Below, one piece after another: positions 1 through 8,321 of a stretch of 25,017 nt of DNA. The notes under the pieces are model-generated. The model did not search any database. It saw only the letters and a program-made list of their open reading frames with translations, and had not been told where the DNA came from. The first letter of the stretch is position 1. Each line of letters begins with the position of its first letter. The stretch is taken from the NCBI GenBank assembly GCA_030431085.1, contig JAUIJW010000010.1, positions 1 through 25,017 of the forward strand, in the 5' to 3' direction. A program made the position numbers and the translations under genes. This stretch comes from Bacteroidia bacterium. Lineage in GTDB: Bacteria > Bacteroidota > Bacteroidia > Flavobacteriales > Flavobacteriaceae.

Positions 1-181
1 TATCGGTAAATTAGATTGCGCAGATGTAGATGCTTATGCTACAGCTTTTATGGCAATGGGTTTAGAAAAAACCAAAACATTTTTACAAAAAAAACAAGAT
101 TTAAAGGCTTTTTTAATTTATAGCAAAAGTGATGGATCTATTGAAACTTATCAAACAGATAACTTAAAGTTAGAAGATTAG
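1..181 (+). CDS. apbE: ApbE-family FAD:protein FMN transferase, 3' end only
   Basis: The frame starting at base 2 is open from the window edge to a TAG at 179-181 and gives the last 59 residues of a protein; the start lies outside the window. The segment CADVDAYATAFMAMGLEK matches the conserved C-terminal region of ApbE (A-D-A-x-A-T-A-x-x-x-x-G). ApbE proteins are periplasmic lipoproteins that transfer FMN from FAD onto threonines of partners such as the NQR and RNF complexes. The region after the motif (residues LKAFLIYSK, then a short polar tail) fits the usual family end. The stop overlaps by 4 bp the stop of the convergent DUF4837 gene. The assignment rests on this C-terminal motif alone, so a distant paralogue is possible. 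Confidence 0.75.
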   Translation, partial: IGKLDCADVDAYATAFMAMGLEKTKTFLQKKQDLKAFLIYSKSDGSIETYQTDNLKLED

Positions 182-1155
182 TTACCAATTGCTATGGTTT
201 TTAGTATGGCCTCCATTTCAAAAACAAAATCTCTTTTTTTAGTAGCGGGTGAATAACTAAAGCCTTCTAAAATTAAGATTCTTTGATTAGGTTTATCTGC
301 AATTGCATAGGTGATAAAAGGACCGCCCATGAAATCATCTTTCACTACCCATAAACCACGGGCTTCTAAGGCATTTAAATCGGCTAACTTTAAACTTTTG
401 ATGATAGGATCGTAGCGCTTTTCAATCATCATATAGGTGTTATCAAATTGACCTGGAATATTGTATTTGGTAATTGTATCAATGGCTTGATGAATATGAT
501 TCCATTTAAAATCATTGCCATTTAAATACGGGATTTCAAAAGCTATCAAATTCATTTGTCCCTTCCCAAAATCATTGCGATACCATAAAAAATCGCCACT
601 ATCTTCAACCTTTTTATAGGTTCTAGGTAGTTTCAAGGTAAAGCCAAGTTTGTTGAATGTTTCAACACTTTTAGCATTGTAATGGTCTTTGGTAACCTTT
701 TGTTGATAAACGGCTAGATCATTATTTTTAAAGGTATTGATAATATCTTGTTTGTGTTTTGAAATATTAGCCAATAATTCTTGTTCATTTTGGCCTAATA
801 CGGTAAGGGTAATTTGCGGACTGGCATAGATATTTTTATTAGCGTAGAAATTGTTATCGCCATCACCATAACCAATAAAAAGAATGTTACGCGTTCTTTT
901 AAATAGATTATTAAAAGCGGTAGGAGAAACCTGATTTACAGAAAATTGAGCTTCCTCTTGAGGTAAACCATCAAGAGGAGTGAGAATAATTTGTTTAATA
1001 GAATCGCCAACGACACCAGTCCAATCAGAGTTTTTCATGACTATTAATACTTCATTAATTCTACCTGTTGAATCAACTAGTGTAGGTTTTGTGTCTTTAC
1101 CGCAAGACCAAAAAGCAACGATACTTATAAATAGAACACTAATTTTTCTTCTCAT
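178..1155 (-). CDS. DUF4837 family lipoprotein
   Basis: This is a 325-residue protein with an N-terminal lipoprotein signal: basic MRRK, a hydrophobic stretch, then Cys18 in FWSC. The mature protein is therefore probably anchored to a membrane on the periplasmic side. After the signal, the segment DSTGRINEVLIVMKNSDWTG is typical of the DUF4837 family, a Bacteroidota group without an established function. I see no catalytic motif. The start at 1155 is supported because the signal peptide begins directly there. The gene lies 27 bp downstream of the MltD-like gene and is probably cotranscribed with it, which suggests an envelope role, but this is guilt by association only. Family recognition is from memory of sequence pattern. 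Confidence 0.75.
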   Translation of the reverse strand: MRRKISVLFISIVAFWSCGKDTKPTLVDSTGRINEVLIVMKNSDWTGVVGDSIKQIILTPLDGLPQEEAQFSVNQVSPTAFNNLFKRTRNILFIGYGDGDNNFYANKNIYASPQITLTVLGQNEQELLANISKHKQDIINTFKNNDLAVYQQKVTKDHYNAKSVETFNKLGFTLKLPRTYKKVEDSGDFLWYRNDFGKGQMNLIAFEIPYLNGNDFKWNHIHQAIDTITKYNIPGQFDNTYMMIEKRYDPIIKSLKLADLNALEARGLWVVKDDFMGGPFITYAIADKPNQRILILEGFSYSPATKKRDFVFEMEAILKTIAIGN

Positions 1156-1182
1156 TATTGGGTTGTAATTTAAAATCTAGAA

Positions 1183-2772
1183 TTAATATATTTTTAGTTT
1201 AGTACCAGGCTTTAAATTATTACTCCAAATATTATTCCAATTTTTAATTTGATTCACAGAAACTTTTGGAAACTTTTGAGAAATTAGCCATAAAGAGTCG
1301 CCTTTTTTAACAACATAAGTGGTGTATTTTTTATTGGATTTAGTCGAACTGGTTTTGCTTTTTGTAGACTTTTTGGCAGATGAACTTTGCCGAGCAGCTA
1401 CAGGTTTTCTTGGGTAAATTGTTAACCTTTGACCTACCCTAAGGTTATTGTTTCTAAGCCCATTCCACCTTTTTATTTGACTTACACTAACACCATATCT
1501 GTTAGCGATTTTACCCAAATAATCGCCACTTCTTACGCGATATCTAATTTTATCATTGGTCTCGAAGTACTTAGGAAAAGGTTTCTCTCTTTTAGCGTCA
1601 TCGGCTTCTGCGTAAGCATAAATTTGTTGTTCATTACTCACAAATTTGCCAACCAAGTATTTAGGAATTGTTAAGGTATATGCTCTGTTTTTTACTACTG
1701 GTATGATATTGAGTTTATACTGAGGATTAAGAAATTCTAACAATTCATCGTCTGTTTCTAGCACTTTGTTAATTTGTTCAAAAGTAAGTTGCCTTTTAAT
1801 CGCTATAGTGTCAACTTGAAAATTAGGCATAAGCTCATTTTGTGGGTATAATTGGTGCTCTTTGGCATATTCAAAAATATAGTAAGTGGCGTAGAAAGCA
1901 GGTAAATAACCAGCAGTTTCTCTGGGTAAATGATGTCTTATGTTCCAATAATTTTTGTATCCCCCAGAACGTCTAATCGCTTTATTAACATTACCGGGCC
2001 CAGAATTGTAGGCCGCCAAAGCTAAATCCCAATCATTAAAAATGCGATAAAGGTTATTTAAAAATTTACAAGCGGCAATGGTTGACTTTATAGGATCTGA
2101 TCTTTCATCAACGTACGAACTTACGTTTAAACCATATTCTTTACCTGTACCATACATAAACTGCCATAAACCTTTGGCGCCAACCCTAGATTTAGCTGTA
2201 GGTTTTAAGGCCGATTCAACAATAGCTAAATATTTAATTTCTAGCGGGATATCGAATTGATCAAGGTATTTTTCAAACATGGGAAAGTAATACTGTGCTC
2301 GACCCATCAAGTTGGCTAAAGTTTGTGGTCTATTCTTTAAGTAATGCTTAATTATTTTTTCTAAAGATGGATTGTAAGCTACATCAAACGGGGTTTTGCT
2401 ATTTAAATCTTCTAGCCTTGCTTTTAAAACTTCTGTAGATAAATCTGTGACCACTATTTTTCCGGCGGTATCTTGTGGTTGAATAATTAAAGTACTATCG
2501 ACGATATTGTTTTCCCATGAACTCATCCATTTTTTATCAAATTCTGAAGCTTCTTTATAATCAATAAAAGCAATGTTCTGACCGTCGATTAATGTAGTAT
2601 CAATTTTTAATGTATCAATACTAAAGTAGCTAATATCAGATAAGTTTTTAATACTATCTTTTACAGTAAGATTAAGGGTGTCTTTTACAAGGTTAGTGTC
2701 TTGGGCCTTAGCTGTTATGGCACCAAAAAATAGTAGAATAATAGTTATTGTCTTCATCAAATCCATTACCAT
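1183..2772 (-). CDS. MltD-like membrane-associated lytic murein transglycosylase with two LysM domains
   Basis: A 529-residue exported enzyme expected to cleave the glycan strand of peptidoglycan in the periplasm. After a signal peptide (a hydrophobic run ending AKA-Q) comes a linker of about 110 residues. The SLT domain (roughly 150-300) has the catalytic Glu186 in VESALKPTAKSRVGAKGLWQFM and the AYNSGPGNV motif near 255-262. Two LysM repeats follow at about 411-455 and 484-529, joined by a Ser/Lys/Thr-rich linker; they would bind peptidoglycan. The annotated start at 2772 gives MVMDL before MKTITIILL; the ATG at 2757 fits the signal peptide better and may be the true start. A paralogue sits immediately upstream (2904-4379). 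The downstream DUF4837 gene is 27 bp away. Confidence 0.9.
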   Translation of the reverse strand: MVMDLMKTITIILLFFGAITAKAQDTNLVKDTLNLTVKDSIKNLSDISYFSIDTLKIDTTLIDGQNIAFIDYKEASEFDKKWMSSWENNIVDSTLIIQPQDTAGKIVVTDLSTEVLKARLEDLNSKTPFDVAYNPSLEKIIKHYLKNRPQTLANLMGRAQYYFPMFEKYLDQFDIPLEIKYLAIVESALKPTAKSRVGAKGLWQFMYGTGKEYGLNVSSYVDERSDPIKSTIAACKFLNNLYRIFNDWDLALAAYNSGPGNVNKAIRRSGGYKNYWNIRHHLPRETAGYLPAFYATYYIFEYAKEHQLYPQNELMPNFQVDTIAIKRQLTFEQINKVLETDDELLEFLNPQYKLNIIPVVKNRAYTLTIPKYLVGKFVSNEQQIYAYAEADDAKREKPFPKYFETNDKIRYRVRSGDYLGKIANRYGVSVSQIKRWNGLRNNNLRVGQRLTIYPRKPVAARQSSSAKKSTKSKTSSTKSNKKYTTYVVKKGDSLWLISQKFPKVSVNQIKNWNNIWSNNLKPGTKLKIY

Positions 2773-2810
2773 TAAATTGTTTTTGTTAATTGTCTTAAAA
2801 CCAAAAACGC

Positions 2811-2818
2811 CAAAAGTA
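2811..2818 (-). promoter_or_regulatory. Candidate -7 promoter element upstream of the MltD-like gene
   Basis: On the minus strand this reads TACTTTTG, an exact match to the Bacteroidota -7 consensus TAnnTTTG, about 40 bp upstream of the coding start. I do not find a convincing TTG or TTTG -33 element at the expected spacing, so the call is tentative. Confidence 0.4.
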
Positions 2819-2886
2819 GTATAAAATTTTATGTGTGACTATTTTTTAACTTTTTAGTTTTTAGTACAGTATGTTTAATTGTCAAG

Positions 2887-2908
2887 TAAAAATATTAAAC
2901 CATTTAAT
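2887..2908 (-). terminator. Weak AT-only hairpin at the end of the second MltD-like gene
   Basis: Positions 2894-2899 (ATTAAA) and 2903-2908 (TTTAAT) form a 6-bp inverted repeat with a 3-nt loop overlapping the stop codon at 2904. On the minus strand it is followed by ATTTTT. It has the layout of an intrinsic terminator but contains no GC pairs in the stem, so it may be inactive. Confidence 0.25.
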
Positions 2909-4379
2909 AAATTTTTAATTGCGTGCCTGGTTTGAGGTAGTTGATATTCCAAATATTGTTCCAATCTCTTATTTGTGAGATAGTTACTTGTGGAAAACTT
3001 CTGGATATTTTAAATAAAGTATCTCCCTCTTTAACAGTATATATTTGGTAAGTAGAATTAGTCTGCTGTTTGGCGGAAGTGAATTTTTTTTGACTGGAAC
3101 TGGTTTTTCTAGTAGTGGAGCCCGTAGTTATAATTGGTTTATTGGTAACCACAAGTCGTTGGTGTTCTATTAAGAAATTGGTTTGTAAACCATACCATTG
3201 TTTTAATTGTTCTAAAGTAATGTGATGTCTTTGTGCAATATTTTCTAAATTATCTCCGGGCTTTACCACATAACTGTTCTCTAGTGTGATTGGTATAAAA
3301 TACTCTTTTTCTTCTATTTTGTTACCCTGATAAATCTGATCGACATACAAAATAAACTCATCAGCCATATTAATAGGTAAAATTAGTAGGTAGGGTTTTT
3401 CTTTTACTGCGGGAATGTATTCTTTTTTGTATTGCGGATTTAAAGCTTTAATCATTTTTTGTGAAATGCCTAAATGATTTGTAATGGATTTAAAATCAAT
3501 AGCCCGTTCGATAGGAATGCTTTCTACTTCGTAATAAGATAACTTAGCTTGAGCAGGGCTTAGTTGATGTTTATCGGCAAATTTAAAAATATAATAGGTA
3601 GCTAAAAAAGCGGGAACATAACCTCGAGTTTCTGATGGTAAATATGATCTTAATTGCCAATAATTCGTTAAACCGCCAGATTTTTTAATAGCTCTAGATA
3701 CATTGCCTTGGCCCGAATTATAAGCCGCTAAAACTAAGTCCCAATCGTTAAACATTTTATATAAATCGGTAAGGTAAGCACATGCGGCCTGTGTTGATTT
3801 AATGGGGTCGAAACGTTCATCCACGTAAGTGTTAACTTCCAGTCCGTATTGCTTGGCAGTGCCATACATAAATTGCCATAAGCCTTTAGCACCGGCATGA
3901 GAATTTGCGGTAGGCTGCAGGGCAGATTCAACCACGGCTAAATACTTTAACTCAAGCGGTAGGTTATATTGATCTAAATATCTCTCAAATAAAGGAAAAT
4001 AGTATTGCGCTTTGGCCATTAGTTGAGATAAATTATCTCTTCGGTTTTTAAGAAATACTCTGATGTACCGCTCTAGGGTGGGATTGTGATATATATTAAA
4101 TGGTGTTTGGTCGTTTAATGTGTTCAAGTCCTCAATAAGTTCTAAAGAGGTAAAGTCATCTAACTCATGTTTGTCCTTGTTAATATCAATTAGGCTATTG
4201 AGCCCAATTGAGGCAGGCTCTAGATCTAAAATAATTATGGATTGGTTCTCAAATTTGGTGAAATAGTCTCGTTCAAAAGAGTTAGGCTTTCGCGGCTCCC
4301 AATTTGAACGAAAACTATTCTGACCAAAAAAAAGTAGGGGAGATAAAACTAATAAATAGAGGAAAAAGGAATTGTTCAT
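2904..4379 (-). CDS. MltD-like lytic murein transglycosylase with two LysM domains (second copy)
   Basis: A 491-residue paralogue of the neighbouring 529-residue enzyme. The first 20 residues form a signal peptide ending FFGQ. The SLT domain follows, with catalytic Glu151 in VESALQPTANSHAGAKGLWQF and AYNSGQGNV in place of the more usual GPGNV. Two LysM repeats lie at about 368-413 and 445-491, separated by a Ser/Thr/Lys-rich linker. The catalytic domains of the two copies align almost without gaps, while the N-terminal linkers differ strongly, so the pair is an old tandem duplication with separate functions rather than a recent one. The gene is 27 bp downstream of an alpha/beta hydrolase and may share its transcript; a 131-bp gap with its own promoter-like motif separates it from the next copy. 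Confidence 0.9.
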   Translation of the reverse strand: MNNSFFLYLLVLSPLLFFGQNSFRSNWEPRKPNSFERDYFTKFENQSIIILDLEPASIGLNSLIDINKDKHELDDFTSLELIEDLNTLNDQTPFNIYHNPTLERYIRVFLKNRRDNLSQLMAKAQYYFPLFERYLDQYNLPLELKYLAVVESALQPTANSHAGAKGLWQFMYGTAKQYGLEVNTYVDERFDPIKSTQAACAYLTDLYKMFNDWDLVLAAYNSGQGNVSRAIKKSGGLTNYWQLRSYLPSETRGYVPAFLATYYIFKFADKHQLSPAQAKLSYYEVESIPIERAIDFKSITNHLGISQKMIKALNPQYKKEYIPAVKEKPYLLILPINMADEFILYVDQIYQGNKIEEKEYFIPITLENSYVVKPGDNLENIAQRHHITLEQLKQWYGLQTNFLIEHQRLVVTNKPIITTGSTTRKTSSSQKKFTSAKQQTNSTYQIYTVKEGDTLFKISRSFPQVTISQIRDWNNIWNINYLKPGTQLKIY

Positions 4380-4406
4380 AGCTTTTAAATTGCTAGGGCA
4401 TCATTG

Positions 4407-5240
4407 TTATGTTATTGTTATATCTATCCAATTAATTAATTTTTTTAAAACGTTATTTTTAATTATATCATGGTGTAATTCATGATATCCACCGTCAAAC
4501 AATTCTAGGGTAGCTACCCCGTTACTATTGTTTACAAATTCAACAGAGGCTTTATAACTCGTTAATCTGTCTGCTGTACCGTGCATTATTAATGTTGGTG
4601 TATTGAGCCAATTGGCATGTTGTATAGCCCATACACCAGTTTTCATTAATGCAATAGAATAGTTTGGACTCACTTTATCATGTACCAATGGGTCTTGTTG
4701 ATAGCACTCTACTTCATGAATATCTCTAGAGATGGCATTGGCATCAATTTCATTAGAAAGAGTAATGCTAGGCCATAGTTTGGCTAAAATTTTGCCAATA
4801 CCTAATTTCCATTGAGGAGGTTTAAAAGCTAGCTTTAAAAACGGACTGGTAGCGATTACTGCCTTAAAGGGATGGTTTTTTCTGCGCAATACATAATTAA
4901 GAACAACATTACCACCCATGCTATGCCCATACAGCACCAAAGGATGTTTACCGAAAAAATTAATGGCTTTAAGAATTACAACATCTATGCACTCTAATAG
5001 GTATGAAAAACCTGGATTATGACCTCTTTTGCCTTGTGTTAAACCATGACCAAATTGATCATATGTAATCACGGCATAATTATGTTTTAAGAACTGAGGT
5101 ATTACATTTTTTTCATAGCGTTTAGAATGCTCTCCCATTCCATGGATCAATACAATAACAGCTTTTAATGTTGACGGCGTATAATATCTGCCATAAAATT
5201 GTGTTTTGTAAAGATCGAATTTAAATTCTTTATGAACCAT
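4407..5240 (-). CDS. Alpha/beta hydrolase of the monoacylglycerol-lipase / serine aminopeptidase S33 type
   Basis: A 277-residue protein with the whole catalytic apparatus of the Hydrolase_4 family. It has the oxyanion-hole motif HGMGEHSKRY (residues 33-42), the nucleophile elbow GHSMG with Ser107, Asp224 in HGTADRLT and His253 in GGYHELHHD. These motifs and the length are typical of monoacylglycerol lipases and lysophospholipases. No signal peptide is visible, so it is probably cytoplasmic. The substrate cannot be fixed from sequence: monoglycerides, lysophospholipids or another ester are all possible. A good candidate promoter lies just upstream, and the second MltD-like gene follows after 27 bp. 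Confidence 0.85.
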   Translation of the reverse strand: MVHKEFKFDLYKTQFYGRYYTPSTLKAVIVLIHGMGEHSKRYEKNVIPQFLKHNYAVITYDQFGHGLTQGKRGHNPGFSYLLECIDVVILKAINFFGKHPLVLYGHSMGGNVVLNYVLRRKNHPFKAVIATSPFLKLAFKPPQWKLGIGKILAKLWPSITLSNEIDANAISRDIHEVECYQQDPLVHDKVSPNYSIALMKTGVWAIQHANWLNTPTLIMHGTADRLTSYKASVEFVNNSNGVATLELFDGGYHELHHDIIKNNVLKKLINWIDITIT

Positions 5241-5256
5241 ATAGAACTTATTTGTT

Positions 5257-5290
5257 CAAATGTATAAAACCATGCTTTTTAAATTGCAAA
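5257..5290 (-). promoter_or_regulatory. Candidate Bacteroidota-type promoter for the alpha/beta hydrolase gene
   Basis: On the minus strand there is a TTTG (5290-5287), a 22-nt spacer and TACATTTG (5264-5257). This matches the TTTG / TAnnTTTG consensus of the Bacteroidota housekeeping sigma factor. Transcription would start near 5250, about 10 nt before the ATG at 5240, so the 5' untranslated region would be very short. Confidence 0.5.
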
Positions 5291-5359
5291 ATTGTTGAAA
5301 ACCTCTAAAAACTTTGAATGTAAGTATTTAAATATCAGGTGTATAAAATAATCTAGGTC

Positions 5360-8311
5360 TTATAGAGTAATATATTCCATACGTTTTTGGTGAATAACTT
5401 CTATACTCAGAAAATCAAATTCAGAAACTACTTTACCCGTGATTTTATAGATGCCTTTGTTTTGAAAAGGAAATTTAGAAGCAGATACAGGAAAGTGTAC
5501 CGTATCTAGCCATTGACCCTTTTGATCTAAAAAAGTACCAAAATACATAGGCTTTCCTTTTGAGGTTTTGGTATGTTTGATAGTAACTAGGTAACCATAA
5601 ATAGTAATTACTTTATTGAGATGCAAGATTAAGTCTGCCGAAACTATGTTATTTTCTGGCGGATTTTTAAGCAACATAAACTTATCATAGAGTGTGAAAT
5701 GCAAAATTTCAATTTGGTCATAAGCATTTTCAATATCAGTAATGGTAAATTGTGGCAGTTTAAATGTTTGCGTACTCACTTTGAAGAGTTGCTGTTGAGT
5801 ATCGTTAATTGTAATATGATTGGTTTTGTAGTAAGCCTCCCAAAGTAAGCTGCGTTTGTCTTTGCCAAAACTTCTAAAAGCATCAATACGAATTAAAATT
5901 TCTAGCTGCTCAATAGACAAATTAACCCGATTTATAAAATCATCTAATGAAGAAAAATTACCATCTATTCTAGCATTAACAATTTTAAGCATACTCTTTT
6001 TCTCTAAGGCTTGTAAATGTTGATAACCTAAAAAAATATCTTGACCGTGAATAATGGTTTCTATATTGCTTCTATTTATACATGGGGGATGTACTGTGGC
6101 TCCGAGCTTTTGGGCTTCGTGCACGTATATTTCTGTGCGGTAAAATCCCCCGCCGTTATTAATGGTAGCTACCATATATTCTAACGGAAAGTAACATTTT
6201 AAAAATAGACTTTGATAAGATTCTACGGCGTAGGAGGCAGAGTGTCCTTTAGCAAAAGCGTAGCCAGCAAAACTTTCTATCTGATTCCAGATTTCGAAAA
6301 TAACCTTATCGTTTTCTCCTTTTTTTCTGCAGTTGTCAATAAATTTTGATTTTACGATTTGAAACTCTGCTCTCGTGCGATATTTGCCGCTCATGCCCCG
6401 CCTGAGAACATCGGCTTCGGCTAAATTTAAACCCGCAAAGTGATGTGCTACTTTTATAACATCTTCTTGATATACCATAACACCATAAGTGTCTGGCATG
6501 ATATCCCAAAGTACTGGATGAGCCAATTTTCTTCTTTCGGGATTTTGATGCCTTAAAATATATTCACGCATCATACCGCTTTTGGCTACACCCGGGCGAA
6601 TAATAGAGCTGGCTGCAACCAGTGTAAGATAATCTTGCACGCCTAATTTCTTTAGCAACATACGCATGGCAGGAGATTCTACATAAAAGCAACCAATACA
6701 CTCAGCTTTTGAAATCATTGTATTGATTTTTTGATCTTTAAAAAAAGGGGTAGCTTGATGAATGTTGGGTAACTCGACATTGGGGTTGTTTTTTTCGATA
6801 ATTTCGATAGCGTCTTTAATTTTACCCAAACCTCGTTGGCCTAAGATATCGAATTTAAATAAGCCAACATCTTCGGCTATATGCATGTCAAATTGTACGG
6901 TGGGAAAACCTTTTGGGGGTAAATGGGTTGCCGTAAAATAATGAATCGACTGTTGGGAAATTAAAATACCACCAGCATGGATACTTAAATAATTGGGTCG
7001 GCCTTGTAAATATTTGGCATAGCGTAAAACTAATTTAGAAATGTCATCTAGTTTGTGAGGATCAAATTTAGCATCACATAATTTGTCTATTTCATATTTG
7101 GGTAAACCAAAGACTTTACCTAATTCTCGAACGGCACCGTTATATTTAAAAGTTACATAGGCCCCCAATAAGGCTACTTGATGATTAGGATTAAACGTTT
7201 CAAAAATAAAGCGAGTCATATCTTCACGATCCCATGTAGAAAAATCAATATCAAAATCTGGAGGGGTGGTGCGATAAAGATTCATAAACCGCTCAAAATA
7301 TAAATCTAATTCAATAGGGTCTACATTAGTAATCTCCAGTAAATAGGCTACAATGCTGTTAGCACCACTACCACGACCTACATAAAAATATTGTTTAGAT
7401 TTGGCGTATTGAATAATTTTCCAGTTGATCAAAAAAAAACTAACAAATTCTTGCTTTCGAATTAAGTCGAGCTCTTTCTGTAATCTTTTTTTTATTGTAG
7501 TCGTTACGGTGCTATATCTATTCTTTAGACCTTTTTCACAAAGAGAAACCAGTTTTTGATAATCTTCTTCTTTACTTTTAAAAACAACCTTTAGGTTTTG
7601 ATTTTTACGATTTTTGGAGAAATCGAAATTGATAGAGCATTGCGCTAAGATAGCTTTGGTGTTTTTTATGGCATTGGGATAGTTTTTAAATGTTTGGAGG
7701 ATATCATTTTCAGGGCACATAGTGTGTTCTGGTAATCCTTGATGTTCTTTGGGCAACTTACTTAATAAGCTATTTTCGTCTATGGATCGAAGCAATCTAT
7801 GAATATTGTAATCTCGTTTGTTGGCAAAACTTACAGTGTGTAATACAACTAGCTTACGAGTATAATGCTTAAGTTTTGAGAGCGCAAGTTTATTTAAATC
7901 TTCCCGTGTTATCCCTATAAATTCATTGTTTTGAAGTTTACTTTTTTTTATTTGATTTAAGTGAAAAAAAGGATAAATGATAAAGCAGTTTTTAAATGGT
8001 GGTGCTACTTTTGGAAAAGGTATTTTTTGATGCAGGTGTTTTGATAAGAATCGATTTAATTCTAAAAACCCTTGATTGTTTTTGGCTATCCCGATGTAGA
8101 GTTGTTGAGTATGGTTTCTAAAATCTATACCTACTATGGGTTTAATGTTTAATTGAATTGCTGTTCTAATAAAATTTAAACAACCAGAGGTGTTATTGAT
8201 GTCGGTTAGTGCTAGTGTTCTATAGCCATGCAATTGAGCTTGAGATAATAATTGAGCCTCAGATAAGGTGCCGTAACGCAAACTATAATAAGAATGGTTG
8301 TTTAATAGCAT
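5360..8311 (-). CDS. dnaE2: Second, error-prone type DnaE DNA polymerase (C-family alpha subunit)
   Basis: A 983-residue C-family polymerase, shorter than replicative DnaE of about 1,150-1,450 residues. An N-terminal PHP domain begins MLLNNHSYYSLRYGTL but lacks the His-x-His metal motif of active PHP exonucleases. The polymerase core has VGRGSGANSI (311-320), catalytic Asp354 and Asp356 in PPDFDIDF, and a third Asp488 in FKFDILG. The C-terminal part contains an OB-fold-like region (about 895-970). The gene starts 10 bp after a Y-family polymerase gene, an arrangement known for SOS mutagenesis cassettes, so its role is probably bypass of damaged template rather than genome replication. The symbol dnaE2 follows this functional analogy. 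The main uncertainty is whether the cell has another DnaE; the short form and context suggest so. Confidence 0.88.
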   Translation of the reverse strand: MLLNNHSYYSLRYGTLSEAQLLSQAQLHGYRTLALTDINNTSGCLNFIRTAIQLNIKPIVGIDFRNHTQQLYIGIAKNNQGFLELNRFLSKHLHQKIPFPKVAPPFKNCFIIYPFFHLNQIKKSKLQNNEFIGITREDLNKLALSKLKHYTRKLVVLHTVSFANKRDYNIHRLLRSIDENSLLSKLPKEHQGLPEHTMCPENDILQTFKNYPNAIKNTKAILAQCSINFDFSKNRKNQNLKVVFKSKEEDYQKLVSLCEKGLKNRYSTVTTTIKKRLQKELDLIRKQEFVSFFLINWKIIQYAKSKQYFYVGRGSGANSIVAYLLEITNVDPIELDLYFERFMNLYRTTPPDFDIDFSTWDREDMTRFIFETFNPNHQVALLGAYVTFKYNGAVRELGKVFGLPKYEIDKLCDAKFDPHKLDDISKLVLRYAKYLQGRPNYLSIHAGGILISQQSIHYFTATHLPPKGFPTVQFDMHIAEDVGLFKFDILGQRGLGKIKDAIEIIEKNNPNVELPNIHQATPFFKDQKINTMISKAECIGCFYVESPAMRMLLKKLGVQDYLTLVAASSIIRPGVAKSGMMREYILRHQNPERRKLAHPVLWDIMPDTYGVMVYQEDVIKVAHHFAGLNLAEADVLRRGMSGKYRTRAEFQIVKSKFIDNCRKKGENDKVIFEIWNQIESFAGYAFAKGHSASYAVESYQSLFLKCYFPLEYMVATINNGGGFYRTEIYVHEAQKLGATVHPPCINRSNIETIIHGQDIFLGYQHLQALEKKSMLKIVNARIDGNFSSLDDFINRVNLSIEQLEILIRIDAFRSFGKDKRSLLWEAYYKTNHITINDTQQQLFKVSTQTFKLPQFTITDIENAYDQIEILHFTLYDKFMLLKNPPENNIVSADLILHLNKVITIYGYLVTIKHTKTSKGKPMYFGTFLDQKGQWLDTVHFPVSASKFPFQNKGIYKITGKVVSEFDFLSIEVIHQKRMEYITL

Positions 8312-8321
8312 GTTGTTAAAT

